A stretch of DNA of 64,000 bases, taken from positions 2,270,756 to 2,334,755 of the forward strand of contig JBBCGJ010000001.1 of the NCBI GenBank assembly GCA_037200985.1, read 5' to 3'. Positions within the stretch are counted from its first letter, which is position 1, and every line of letters begins with the position of its first letter. The translations under genes and the position numbers were made by a program. The notes under the pieces are model-generated. The model did no database searches. It saw only the letters and a list, made by a program, of their open reading frames with translations, and was not told where the DNA came from. The DNA is from Rhizomicrobium sp. (GTDB lineage: Bacteria; Pseudomonadota; Alphaproteobacteria; Micropepsales; Micropepsaceae). Shown piece after piece: positions 1-7,774 of this stretch.

Positions 1-447
1 CCGGACGCGGAAAAAACAGCGCTGGTGCGCCGCGTCAGCCGCATGTTCGTGGTCGGCGGCGCGCTCAGCGTGCCGATCTTCACGATCGTCCTGCGCAAGG
101 GTTACGGCCTCGGCGCCCAGGCGATGGCGGGCGGCAGCTTCCACGCGCCGTTCTTCATCGTCTCCTGGCCGACCGGCGAATTCGGCGGCATGGGCCTGGA
201 AGGCGCCGCCCGGCTCGGCTATCGCCGGGAGCTCGAAGCCGAACCGACGCCGGAGGCCCGCGAGGCGCTGCTCAAGAAGCTCGCGGCGCAGTCCTACGCC
301 CGCGGCAAGGCCATCAACATGGCGGCCTATCTGGAGATCGACGACGTCATCGATCCGGCCGACACGCGCCGCTGGATCATGCGCGGCTACCGCTCGCTGC
401 CGCCCTGGGACGCAAGCAAGCGGCGGACTTTTATCGATACCTGGTGA
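1..447 (+). CDS. Acyl-CoA carboxylase carboxyltransferase (beta) subunit, C-terminal fragment
   Basis: The frame is open from the first base of the window, so the start lies outside it; the stop is TGA at 445-447. The 148 visible codons match the C-terminal end of biotin-dependent acyl-CoA (acetyl/propionyl-type) carboxyltransferases. Seen are the segment around IVLRKGYGLGAQAM, the WPTGEFGGMGLEGA loop, and the closing EIDDVIDPADTRRW motif, which is characteristic of the family. The enzyme would move a carboxyl group from carboxybiotin to an acyl-CoA in the cytoplasm. Substrate cannot be judged from this piece. It meets cheR tail to tail with no gap. The many fatty-acyl-CoA genes later in the window fit a catabolic role, but that is inference. 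Confidence 0.85.
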   Translation, partial: PDAEKTALVRRVSRMFVVGGALSVPIFTIVLRKGYGLGAQAMAGGSFHAPFFIVSWPTGEFGGMGLEGAARLGYRRELEAEPTPEAREALLKKLAAQSYARGKAINMAAYLEIDDVIDPADTRRWIMRGYRSLPPWDASKRRTFIDTW

Positions 448-1287
448 TCAGCCCGTCGCGGCGAACCGCTGCGCCGCGGCCTTGCCTTTGACGAAGATGC
501 CCGGCGCGTGGTCGACCGGCACGAAGACGCTCGACAGCCCGCGCACCGATTCGGCATGGCCCAGCACCAGCGCGCCGTCCGGCACCAGGACGTCGGCGAT
601 CTTGTCGAGCACGTCGATCTTGGTCTTGCGCTCGAAATAGATCAGCACGTTGCGGCAGAACACGATGTCGAGGTCGTCTAGCCAGCCATAGGAATCGAGC
701 AGGTTGAAGGCACGGAACGTCACCATGCGGCGCAGGTTCTCGTGGATGCGCCAGCTCCCGCCCTCCTGGGCGAAATGCGAGACGAGGCGGCGGATCGCAA
801 GCCCGCGCTGGACCTCGAAATGGGTGTAGAGGCCCTCCTCGGCGCGCGCGATCATCTCGGTGCTGAGGTCGGTGGCGATCAGGTCGATGTTCCAGCCTTT
901 CGACACCAGCTTGGCGTCATCGAGCAGCATGGCGATGGAATAGGGTTCCTGGCCCGCGGCGCAGGCGGCGCACCAGATGCGCAGGCGCTTTGTCTGGGCG
1001 CGGTCCTCGATGAGGCGCGGCAGGATGAGGTCGCGGAAATGCTCGAACGCGGCCTTGTCGCGGAAAAAGGAGGATTCGTTGGTCGTCATTGCCTCGGTGA
1101 CGGCGCGCGCCAGCGTATCGCGCCCGTGGCGGAGTTCCGCCATCAGGCCGTCGATCGAGCGGAAGCCGAAGCGGCGCATCACGGGGCTGAGCTGGCCCGC
1201 GACGAAGCGCGTCTTGGTCGGCGGCAGGATGAGACCCGACCGCCGGCGTACGATCCGCGAGAGAAAATCCAGGTCGTCTTCCGTCAT
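448..1287 (-). CDS. cheR: CheR-type protein-glutamate O-methyltransferase
   Basis: This 279-residue protein has the two-part CheR layout. A small helical N-domain (about residues 1-70) is followed by a SAM-dependent methyltransferase domain. TTNESSFFRD at about 68-77 is the usual T-x-N-x-T/S-x-FFR signature. WCAACAAGQEPYS at about 105-117 is the SAM-binding loop, and FCRNVLIYF near 210 is the late conserved motif. CheR methylates glutamates of chemoreceptors. No receptor, CheB, CheA or CheW is in view, so this is an orphan cheR. It lies 6 bases behind a single-domain receiver and in the same direction as chpT, so it more likely belongs to a signalling operon linked to the CtrA phosphorelay than to a full chemotaxis cluster. 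The ATG at 1285-1287 is the only good start. Confidence 0.93.
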   Translation of the reverse strand: MTEDDLDFLSRIVRRRSGLILPPTKTRFVAGQLSPVMRRFGFRSIDGLMAELRHGRDTLARAVTEAMTTNESSFFRDKAAFEHFRDLILPRLIEDRAQTKRLRIWCAACAAGQEPYSIAMLLDDAKLVSKGWNIDLIATDLSTEMIARAEEGLYTHFEVQRGLAIRRLVSHFAQEGGSWRIHENLRRMVTFRAFNLLDSYGWLDDLDIVFCRNVLIYFERKTKIDVLDKIADVLVPDGALVLGHAESVRGLSSVFVPVDHAPGIFVKGKAAAQRFAATG

Positions 1288-1293
1288 CTTGCG

Positions 1294-1659
1294 TTACATC
1301 AAGCCCACTTCGGCGAGCTTGGCCTCGATGATGCCCCGGTCGAAAGGCTTCATGATGTATTCGTTGGCGCCGGCGCCCAGCGCCTCGGTGATGTGGGCCA
1401 CGTCGTTCTCGGTGGTGCAGAACACGACGATGGGGCGGGCGCCGTCGCGCTCGCGGCGCAGCGTCTTGAGGAATTCGATGCCGTTCATGTTCGGCATGTT
1501 CCAGTCGAGCAGGATGAGTTCGGGCATCCGGGCGCGGCAGGCGACCAGCGCGGAGAGGCCGTCATCGGCCTCTCCGGTCTCGAACTGCAGATCCTGCAGG
1601 ATGCGGCAGGCCACCTTGCGGATCACGCGGCTGTCGTCGACGACGAGGCAACTTCTCAT
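1294..1659 (-). CDS. Single-domain CheY-like response regulator
   Basis: The gene encodes a 121-residue receiver domain with no output domain. The acidic pair is in LVVDDSR, the phospho-acceptor Asp is in LILLDWNMPNMNG, the switch Thr is in FCTTEND, and the conserved Lys is in YIMKPFD. I chose the ATG at 1657-1659, which gives the normal CheY length. A TTG 15 bases upstream is the alternative start. It is followed after 6 bases by cheR and preceded by chpT on the same strand. It could relay phosphate from a kinase or from ChpT, but the partner is not shown by the sequence. Confidence 0.92.
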   Translation of the reverse strand: MRSCLVVDDSRVIRKVACRILQDLQFETGEADDGLSALVACRARMPELILLDWNMPNMNGIEFLKTLRRERDGARPIVVFCTTENDVAHITEALGAGANEYIMKPFDRGIIEAKLAEVGLM

Positions 1660-1756
1660 GGCTCGGTTGTCCAAAAAGCGGCCGCAAGGACGCAGCGGCC
1701 CACACTCGATTCCGGACAGAGCCTAGGACGAACGTGTGAATGAGGGGTTTAGAGGG

Positions 1757-2419
1757 TTAACCCGCGACCAGTTCGACGGCGCCCTCGCGCGCGGTCAGCG
1801 TCAGCCCGGCGTTCAGATCGCGCGACAGCTTGTGGGCGAGATAAGGCTGGATGCCGCGGGCGTCGAGATGGGTTTCCTCGCCGCGCACCGCGTTCGCGAC
1901 GTCGTCCAGCACGCGGGCATAGGGGCTGGTCGCGACGATCTTGAAGGCGGGCGCGGCCGGATCCGCACCGACCATGACGGAAAGCTGGCCGCCGCGCGGC
2001 AGGCAATCCGCGCCCAGAAGCGCCGCGTTCATCAGGAGTTTCGCCCAGTTCTTGGGCCAGTTCACATGACCGCCCTGCCAGTTGAGCTGGACCTTGCCGC
2101 CCTCCAGCAGGCCGGCGACCAGCCGCCCGATCTCGCCGACGTCGAGTTCCGCGCCGGCGGAACCCGCCGCGCCGAAGGCAATGCGCATGAATTGGAGCCG
2201 GGCCAGCGCCTGCAGGGCGCTCGACGTGACGATTTTCAGCGCGTCGGCGCGCATTGCCGCGTCGCGCTCGTCCTCCATCACTTCGAGGCCGTTGACGACC
2301 GCGCCGAGGGGGCCGACCAGGTCGTGGCAGACCCGGCTGACCAGGAATGCGGCAAATTCGATGTCATCCATGGCCGGGCGGTCTCCGCTGGGGACGAATG
2401 GTTTGCGAACGGTAACCAT
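1757..2419 (-). CDS. chpT: ChpT-like histidine phosphotransferase
   Basis: This 220-residue protein resembles Caulobacter ChpT. That protein carries phosphate from the hybrid kinase CckA to CtrA and CpdR and is built as a degenerate histidine-kinase DHp/CA fold that does not bind ATP. The phospho-accepting box SRVCHDLVGPLGAVVNGLE is clear near the N-terminus. The helix-2 segment LQFMRIAFGAAG matches the LQFxRxAFGA of the family, and no ATP-binding N or G boxes are visible. Two ATG starts are possible, at 2419 or at 2371. The CtrA box at 2432-2446 would leave no room for a promoter if 2419 is used, so 2371 deserves thought. The operon order is chpT, receiver, cheR. Confidence 0.88.
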   Translation of the reverse strand: MVTVRKPFVPSGDRPAMDDIEFAAFLVSRVCHDLVGPLGAVVNGLEVMEDERDAAMRADALKIVTSSALQALARLQFMRIAFGAAGSAGAELDVGEIGRLVAGLLEGGKVQLNWQGGHVNWPKNWAKLLMNAALLGADCLPRGGQLSVMVGADPAAPAFKIVATSPYARVLDDVANAVRGEETHLDARGIQPYLAHKLSRDLNAGLTLTAREGAVELVAG

Positions 2420-2431
2420 GCGGACCGCCTC

Positions 2432-2446
2432 TTAAGGAATGCTTAA
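2432..2446. promoter_or_regulatory. Full CtrA binding box upstream of chpT
   Basis: The sequence TTAAGGAATGCTTAA has two TTAA half-sites separated by exactly 7 bases, which is the known full CtrA site (TTAA-N7-TTAA). It lies 13 bases before one possible chpT start and 61 bases before the other. Since ChpT is part of the CtrA phosphorelay, a feedback loop is plausible. The match is seen; the regulation is inferred. Confidence 0.6.
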
Positions 2447-2475
2447 GGGTGGCGCAACCGCAATCGCCGGAAGGC

Positions 2476-3105
2476 TCAGTTGCCCGAAGCAATGTTCGCG
2501 CGGAGCTGGTCCATATAGGCGGACAGCGCCGGAACGCCCCCGCCGTTGCGGCCGAGGAAGGCCACGAATTCGTCGTGCTCCGCCGGCGCCAGCCAGATGC
2601 CGGCGACGCTGAAATCCACGATGACCGGCTTGCCGATATCGGACCGCACGCGGAAATCGACCTCCAGCGGCCTGCCCGACTGTTCCTTGGGATCGACCAG
2701 CAGCGTCGTGACGATATCGTCGGCCGGCCCGTTCACGCGCGACCCGGTGACCTTGAGCGTCTGGCCGGAATAGCGCTGGAAATAGGACTGGTAGACCGTG
2801 ACCGCGTAGCGCTGGAAGGCGGCGGCGAAGGCGTCGCGATCGGCCGGGGTCGCTTTGACGGCATAGTCGCCCAGGGTGAAGACGGCGACACGCTTGAGAT
2901 CGGTGATGCCGAGCAGGAAGTCCTCGAACGCCGCGCGCCGCTGGTCCTGGGTCAGATGGACGTCGTTGAGAATCTCAAGGCCCTTGTGGATGTTGTTTGC
3001 GACAAGGTCTTCGGCGGGGGTCGCTGCGGCGGCGGGCGAGACGATGGCGAATGCGAGAACGGCGAGCGCCGCGGTCACAACGCGACGGATGGCTGCAAGG
3101 CGCAT
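2476..3105 (-). CDS. mlaC: MlaC/Ttg2D-family periplasmic phospholipid-binding protein
   Basis: The 209-residue precursor starts with a Sec signal peptide (MRLAAIRRVV, then a hydrophobic stretch ending in AAAATP). The mature part fits the MlaC family, which ferries phospholipids between the outer membrane and the inner-membrane MlaFEDB complex. Seen are the helical segment with LGDYAVKATPADRDAFAAAF, the AVTVYQSYF segment, and the beta-rich part VDFRVRSDIGKPVIVDFSVAG. The ATG at 3105 is preceded by AGAAGGGA and precedes the signal peptide, so it is preferred over an earlier in-frame start at 3225. The other mla genes are not next to it, so it is an isolated member. The family is certain; that this copy belongs to the core Mla system is inferred. 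Confidence 0.85.
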   Translation of the reverse strand: MRLAAIRRVVTAALAVLAFAIVSPAAAATPAEDLVANNIHKGLEILNDVHLTQDQRRAAFEDFLLGITDLKRVAVFTLGDYAVKATPADRDAFAAAFQRYAVTVYQSYFQRYSGQTLKVTGSRVNGPADDIVTTLLVDPKEQSGRPLEVDFRVRSDIGKPVIVDFSVAGIWLAPAEHDEFVAFLGRNGGGVPALSAYMDQLRANIASGN

Positions 3106-3303
3106 GGGGTTCCCTTCTGTCGAGCTTGTCCGCTCTCGCCCTTGCGGAATGGGCCGCGCCGTGACGCCGCATCGCGGCGCCGATAGGCTATGACACGGTT
3201 CTATCGCCGGAACGAGTTGAATCATGCGCAGTCGCTTTCGCGCCGTTTGTTGTGCTACGGGAACTTTGCCGCAAATCGCGGCTTTCCGCGGGGTTTGTCC
3301 GAG

Positions 3304-4095
3304 ATGCCGTCACCCTCTCATCACCTGATCGCGCTCGCCGCTCTCGCGCACGAGGCCGGCGTCATCGTGATGCGCCATTACGAGGCGGGCACTGCGGCGC
3401 GCAAGAAGGCCGACCACTCGCCGGTGACCGACGCGGACGAAGAGGCGGAAGCCCATATCCTGCGGGGCCTGCGCGACGCGGCGCCCGACGTGCCGGTGAT
3501 CGCGGAAGAAGAAGTTGCCGCCGGCCGGTTGCCGGCGATCGGGAACCATTTTTTCCTTGTCGATCCGCTCGACGGCACGAAGGAATTCATCAACCGCAAC
3601 GGCGAGTTCACCGTGAACATCGCCGAAGTGCAGAACGGCATCGCGATCCGCGGCGTGGTCTATGCGCCGGCCAAGCATCGCCTGTTTCTCGGCGAGACGC
3701 CCGGCGGCGCCTTCGAAACCGAAACCGCGGTGGACGTGCCGCCGGACATCGCGCTGGCCAAGCCGATTCATGTCCGCAAGGCTCCGGCGGACGGCCTTAT
3801 CGCCGTCGCCAGCCGCTCGCACCGCGACAAGAAGACGGAGGAATATCTCGCCGCCTATCCGGTGAAGGACTTCATCACCGCCGGCTCTTCGCTGAAATTC
3901 TGCCTGGTCGCCGCCGGCGAGGCAGACATTTATCCGCGCCACGGAACGACGATGGAATGGGACACCGCGGCCGGCCACGCGGTTCTCGTCGCGGCGGGTG
4001 GAACCGTCACGAAGCTCGACGGTTCGCCGTTTCTCTACGGTCGTGCAGCGGAAGGTTTTACCAACCCGCATTTCGTCGCGCGGGGCGGCCGTTAA
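3304..4095 (+). CDS. cysQ: 3'(2'),5'-bisphosphate nucleotidase CysQ
   Basis: This 263-residue member of the lithium-sensitive, Mg-dependent phosphatase (inositol monophosphatase) superfamily would split PAP or PAPS to AMP or APS in sulfur assimilation. Seen are the metal ligands in VIAEEEVAAG and the central LVDPLDGTKEFINRNGEF motif, whose GTKEF ending is typical of CysQ rather than of SuhB. The C-terminal WDTAAGHAVL motif is also present. An in-frame start exists at 3190, but the ATG at 3304 begins the conserved fold directly. It runs convergently into a small membrane-protein gene, whose stop abuts its own at 4095/4096. Confidence 0.92.
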   Translation: MPSPSHHLIALAALAHEAGVIVMRHYEAGTAARKKADHSPVTDADEEAEAHILRGLRDAAPDVPVIAEEEVAAGRLPAIGNHFFLVDPLDGTKEFINRNGEFTVNIAEVQNGIAIRGVVYAPAKHRLFLGETPGGAFETETAVDVPPDIALAKPIHVRKAPADGLIAVASRSHRDKKTEEYLAAYPVKDFITAGSSLKFCLVAAGEADIYPRHGTTMEWDTAAGHAVLVAAGGTVTKLDGSPFLYGRAAEGFTNPHFVARGGR

Positions 4096-4359
4096 CTACC
4101 GGTCGTAGTCGTGCCGGCTGGAATAGAACATCAGGGCCATCAGCCCGCCGCCGACCGCGATGGTGAGCAGCGAACCCGCGACCAGCGCGAACCATCCGAA
4201 AGCGCTCATACGGACCGCGCCAAGCGTTCCCCAGGTGTAAGCTGCGTACCAGATCGAAACCCCGAGAAACCCGAGGAGAATCACCAAGGCAAGCCACCCC
4301 GCCCGCGAAAGGTGGGCGTGGTTGTCGTCGTCGCTGTTGCTCATGAAACCATCGCTCAT
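4096..4359 (-). CDS. Small two-helix membrane protein, function unknown
   Basis: The gene encodes 87 residues with a short polar N-terminus rich in Asp, then two hydrophobic segments (about residues 21-43 and 52-78) joined by a short loop, and a charged tail SSRHDYDR. A second ATG 15 bases inside is possible. I do not recognise a family. It lies 31 bases after the NfeD gene on the same strand, so it is probably the last gene of the SPFH-NfeD operon and may work at the same membrane site. That role is inferred from position only. Confidence 0.65.
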   Translation of the reverse strand: MSDGFMSNSDDDNHAHLSRAGWLALVILLGFLGVSIWYAAYTWGTLGAVRMSAFGWFALVAGSLLTIAVGGGLMALMFYSSRHDYDR

Positions 4360-4390
4360 GGATGCGATAACGCGAAAGGGCGCGGCTCGT

Positions 4391-4930
4391 TCATCTTTCG
4401 GTCGCGCCCTCGCGCCGCACCCTCGCAGAACCTAGGTCGCCGCCGCGCCGAGTATCGGGGAACCCGGGGGCAAGCTGGACCTTCAATTCCGCGCCATCCG
4501 CGCCGGAAACCCGCAGCATGTCACCCTTGATCGGAGACGAGCCGTCGACTGTGTTGGCGCACCAGCGGGTGTCGTCGACCCGCACCGCGCCGCGGCCATT
4601 GACGAAATTTTCCTCCGCCCTGACCATGCGCCCGACATACTGCGCGCTGCGGTCGTTGAGATTTGTGTGTGTGTTGCGTTCGGCGCGGCCCCAGGCCGAC
4701 CGTTTCCAGACGGCGGTCGCCACCACCGCGATCACCGCGAACAGGAACACCGCCAGCCGCCCGTCGAGCGACGGCACCAGGAATTTCAGCACGCCGACCA
4801 GCAGCGCCGCGATCCCCGGCCACAGCAGATACTGAGTCGTGCTTGCGATCTCGAGCGCAAGCAGCACCGCGCCCAGCGCCCACCAATGCCAGGCGGCCTG
4901 GTTGTTCAGGAACTGAGTGATCGCATCCAT
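4391..4930 (-). CDS. NfeD family membrane protein
   Basis: This 179-residue protein has an N-terminal membrane part with about three helices (from WHWWALGAVLLALEI to the AVFLFAVIAVVATAVW segment). A soluble C-terminal OB-fold-like domain follows, with the GRGAVRVDDTRWCA stretch typical of NfeD-C. NfeD proteins are partners of SPFH (stomatin/QmcA-like) proteins in membrane microdomains. Its SPFH partner is only 10 bases upstream on the same strand, which is the classical gene pair. It is the short form without the serine-protease (ClpP-like) domain of long NfeD proteins. Confidence 0.88.
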   Translation of the reverse strand: MDAITQFLNNQAAWHWWALGAVLLALEIASTTQYLLWPGIAALLVGVLKFLVPSLDGRLAVFLFAVIAVVATAVWKRSAWGRAERNTHTNLNDRSAQYVGRMVRAEENFVNGRGAVRVDDTRWCANTVDGSSPIKGDMLRVSGADGAELKVQLAPGFPDTRRGGDLGSARVRREGATER

Positions 4931-4940
4931 GGCGTCCTCC

Positions 4941-5948
4941 TCAGGTACCGGCGGGCCGCGTCGGCGGCGCCACGTTCGGCACGGTGCCGGCGGCGTTCTG
5001 GCCGCGCGCCCGCGGCGCGGCGGCGGTGGCGACCTGGGTCGTGATCGCCTCGCGAGTCATCTCGGCGATACCGGCGATGGAGCCGAGCAGGCCCGCCGAC
5101 TCCATCGGCACGACGACGAATTTCTGGTTCGGCGCATTGGCGAGCTGCGCGAAGGCGTCGACATATTTCTGGCCGAGGAAGTAGTTGAGGGCGTTGACGT
5201 TGCCGGCCTCGATCGAATCCGAGACCATCTGCGTCGCCTTGGCCTCCGCCTGCGCCAGCCGCTCGCGCGCCTCGGCATCGCGGAAGGCGGCTTCCTTGCG
5301 GCCTTCCGCCTGGAGAATGGCGGACTGCTTGGCGCCCTCGGCGCGCAGGATCGCGCCCTGCTTCTCGCCATCGGCCTGGGTGACTTCGGCCCGGCGGAAA
5401 CGCTCTGCCTTCATCTGCCGCGCCATTGCTTCGGTAATATCGGTCGGCGGCGACAGATCCTTGATCTCGATGCGGGTGACTTTCACGCCCCAGGGACTGG
5501 TCGCCTGGTCGACGACGGAAAGCAGCCGCTGGTTGATCTCGTCGCGCTTGGACAGGACCTCGTCGAGGTCCATCGCACCGATCACGGTGCGCGCATTGGT
5601 GAGGCAAAGATTGGTGATACCGGCTTGCAGGTTGGCGACCTCATAGGCCGCCTTGGCTGCGTCGACCACCTGATAGAAGGCGATGGCGTCGGCGGTCACG
5701 GTGGCGTTGTCGCGCGTGATGACCACCTGGCTCGGGATCGTCAGGACCTCTTCCATCATCGAAAGCTTGCGCCCGATGCGGTCCACATAGGGGACGATCA
5801 GGTTGAGGCCCGGCTTGAGCACCTTGGTGAAACGGCCGAAGCGCTCGACCGTCCATTCGCGGCCCTGCGGCACGCTCTTGACGCCCGAGAAGATGGTGAC
5901 GAGCGCGAGAACCAGCAGCGCGAGCACGAAAATCGTTGCGCCATCCAT
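4941..5948 (-). CDS. SPFH/Band 7 (stomatin-like, QmcA-type) membrane protein
   Basis: This 335-residue protein has one N-terminal membrane helix (ATIFVLALLVLALVTIFSGV), then a Band-7/SPFH domain with VPQGREWTVERFGRF and NARTVIGAMDLDEVLSKRDEIN. A long Ala/Glu-rich coiled coil follows (about residues 175-235, with repeated AEG and QAEG units). The tail ends in a low-complexity Ala/Pro stretch. SPFH proteins build large oligomeric rings or scaffolds at the membrane and often guard protease or transporter function. It is first in an operon with NfeD and a small two-helix protein. The name qmcA would fit, but no partner test is possible here. Confidence 0.9.
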   Translation of the reverse strand: MDGATIFVLALLVLALVTIFSGVKSVPQGREWTVERFGRFTKVLKPGLNLIVPYVDRIGRKLSMMEEVLTIPSQVVITRDNATVTADAIAFYQVVDAAKAAYEVANLQAGITNLCLTNARTVIGAMDLDEVLSKRDEINQRLLSVVDQATSPWGVKVTRIEIKDLSPPTDITEAMARQMKAERFRRAEVTQADGEKQGAILRAEGAKQSAILQAEGRKEAAFRDAEARERLAQAEAKATQMVSDSIEAGNVNALNYFLGQKYVDAFAQLANAPNQKFVVVPMESAGLLGSIAGIAEMTREAITTQVATAAAPRARGQNAAGTVPNVAPPTRPAGT

Positions 5949-6126
5949 GGACGTTCTCCCCTTGCCGACCGTTGGCCGGCCGACGCTGCGAAACGTAATC
6001 CTCTTGGCCGGTCATCAAAAGGCCTTGAAAGGCCGAAAATGTCCCCTACGCCCCCTTTGTCGTGGCCGCTCCGATGGGGCATTGATGGCGCTCGCGGGGA
6101 TGACGTGATTCGCTTGGGAGAATGAC

Positions 6127-6708
6127 ATGCGACATTTCCGGATTCTCGGCGCTCTGTTCGCCGCCCTTGCCGCGCTGGCGCTCTCGGTGGCCCCCACGGC
6201 CGCCGACGACCGCAATGCAAACGACGACACTTTCTCGCCGAACGAGATCGTACAGGCGGGATCGGACTTCTTCGGCGTCACCACAGAGGTGATGGCCAAG
6301 GCCGTGCAGCGCGTGACCGAGGATCTCGGCCTGCCCGACGGCTACATCAAGGGCGACGAAGGCTCAGGCGCCTTCATCCTCGGCGTGCGCTACGGCTCGG
6401 GCTGGCTGATCCGCAAGGGCATGGAGCCCACGAAGGTCTATTGGAAAGGCCCCTCGATCGGCTTCGATGTCGGCGGCAACGGCTCCAAGGTCTTCACCCT
6501 GGTCTACAATCTCAAGGAGGAGCGGCGCCTCTATCAGCGCTTTCCGGGCGTGGAGGGCAGCATCTATTTCATCGCCGGCATCGGCGTGAACTATCTGCGC
6601 TCGGGCGGCGTGACGCTGGCGCCGATGCGCACCGGCGTCGGCCTGCGCGCCGGCGTCAACGCGCATTACATGGTCTACAGCGACCGGCGGGACTGGTTCC
6701 CGCTCTAG
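6127..6708 (+). CDS. eipA: EipA/DUF1134 family periplasmic envelope protein
   Basis: The 193-residue precursor has a clear Sec signal peptide (RHFRILGALF, a hydrophobic core and an Ala-rich cleavage region before ADDRNAND). The mature part matches DUF1134. Members of this family in Brucella and Caulobacter are called envelope integrity protein A and are needed for normal cell-envelope stability. Conserved stretches seen are GSDFFGVTTEVMAKAVQRV, YWKGPSIGFDVGGNGSKVF and YFIAGIGVNYLR. The RBS GGGAGA lies 5-10 bases before the ATG. It converges with secF, with only a few bases between the stops. Confidence 0.88.
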   Translation: MRHFRILGALFAALAALALSVAPTAADDRNANDDTFSPNEIVQAGSDFFGVTTEVMAKAVQRVTEDLGLPDGYIKGDEGSGAFILGVRYGSGWLIRKGMEPTKVYWKGPSIGFDVGGNGSKVFTLVYNLKEERRLYQRFPGVEGSIYFIAGIGVNYLRSGGVTLAPMRTGVGLRAGVNAHYMVYSDRRDWFPL

Positions 6709-6711
6709 GAC

Positions 6712-7653
6712 CTAGGCGCTGGCGTCCGACGTCTCCGTCGCGATATTGCCGGCCGGCGCCGGCAGATAGAGCAGCAGCGCGGCCGCGACATAGATCGAAG
6801 AGAACGTGCCGACCACGATGCCGAACAGGATCGCGGCGGAGAAATCGAACAGCGACGGCCCGCCATAGAGCAGCAGCGGAATGATCGAGACCCCGGTCGC
6901 GACGCTGGTCAGGATGGTTCGCGTCAGCATCTGGTTGGTCGAAAGATTTATGAGGTCCGGCAGCGGCATGCGCTTGTATTTGCGGCGGTTCTCCCGAATC
7001 CGGTCGAACACGACGACGGTGTCGTTGATCGAATAGCCGGCAAGGGTAAGCAGCGCCGCGATGCTTGTCAGCGTGAAATCCAGATGCAGGATCGAGAACA
7101 GGCCGGCCGTCACCAGCACGTCATGGCCGGTCGCCAGCGCGGCGCTGACACCGTATTGCCATTCGAAGCGGAACGCGACCCACAACGCGATGGCGAGGAC
7201 CGCCAGCAGCGTCGCCAGGATGCCGGCGTGGAACAGCTCCGCGCTGACCTGGGGCCCCACCACGTCGGTATTGCGGATCGTATAGGCGGTACCCAGCTTC
7301 GCCTTGATGGTCTGCGCCACGGCCTGGTTGGCTTCGTCGCTTTGCGGCTGCACGCGAATGAGGGCGCAGGAATTCGCGGGCGTATCGCACTGGCCGCCGC
7401 CGAAATAGGTGACCTGGACCTCCTTGAACCCCAGATTGCCGATGTCGGCGCGCATCTGGCCGATATCGATCGTCTGGGCGTACTTCACTTCGATCGCAAC
7501 GCCGCCGGTGAAGTCGATGCCGAGGTTGAAACCGTGGACGGCGATTGAGATGATCGACGCCAGCAACAGCAGGCCGTCGATGGCAAAGGCGAAATAGCGC
7601 GCCCTGACGAAATTGATCTTGGTGGCTTCGGGCAGGAATCGCAAAAGGGGCAT
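6712..7653 (-). CDS. secF: Protein translocase subunit SecF
   Basis: This 313-residue SecF has the first membrane helix (AFAIDGLLLLASIISIAVHG), the GIDFTGGVAIEV motif at its periplasmic side, a P1-like domain, and then five clustered helices. Motifs such as GYSINDTVVVFDRIRENRR and LTRTILTSVATGVSIIPLL are hallmark SecF sequences. With SecD it uses the proton gradient to pull secreted proteins out of SecYEG. No secD or yajC lies next to it. The upstream neighbour is a divergent permease gene, so secF stands alone here, which is unusual. Confidence 0.95.
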   Translation of the reverse strand: MPLLRFLPEATKINFVRARYFAFAIDGLLLLASIISIAVHGFNLGIDFTGGVAIEVKYAQTIDIGQMRADIGNLGFKEVQVTYFGGGQCDTPANSCALIRVQPQSDEANQAVAQTIKAKLGTAYTIRNTDVVGPQVSAELFHAGILATLLAVLAIALWVAFRFEWQYGVSAALATGHDVLVTAGLFSILHLDFTLTSIAALLTLAGYSINDTVVVFDRIRENRRKYKRMPLPDLINLSTNQMLTRTILTSVATGVSIIPLLLYGGPSLFDFSAAILFGIVVGTFSSIYVAAALLLYLPAPAGNIATETSDASA

Positions 7654-7774
7654 GGCGGGGTCCGAAAAGGCCCGGCAGACATATAGGTTGCGCCCGCGCC
7701 CGACAAGATAACCCGCCGATTTGCATAATTCCCTGTTTTTGCGACACTTTCATCCGAGAAAGGAGGACCCCGCC

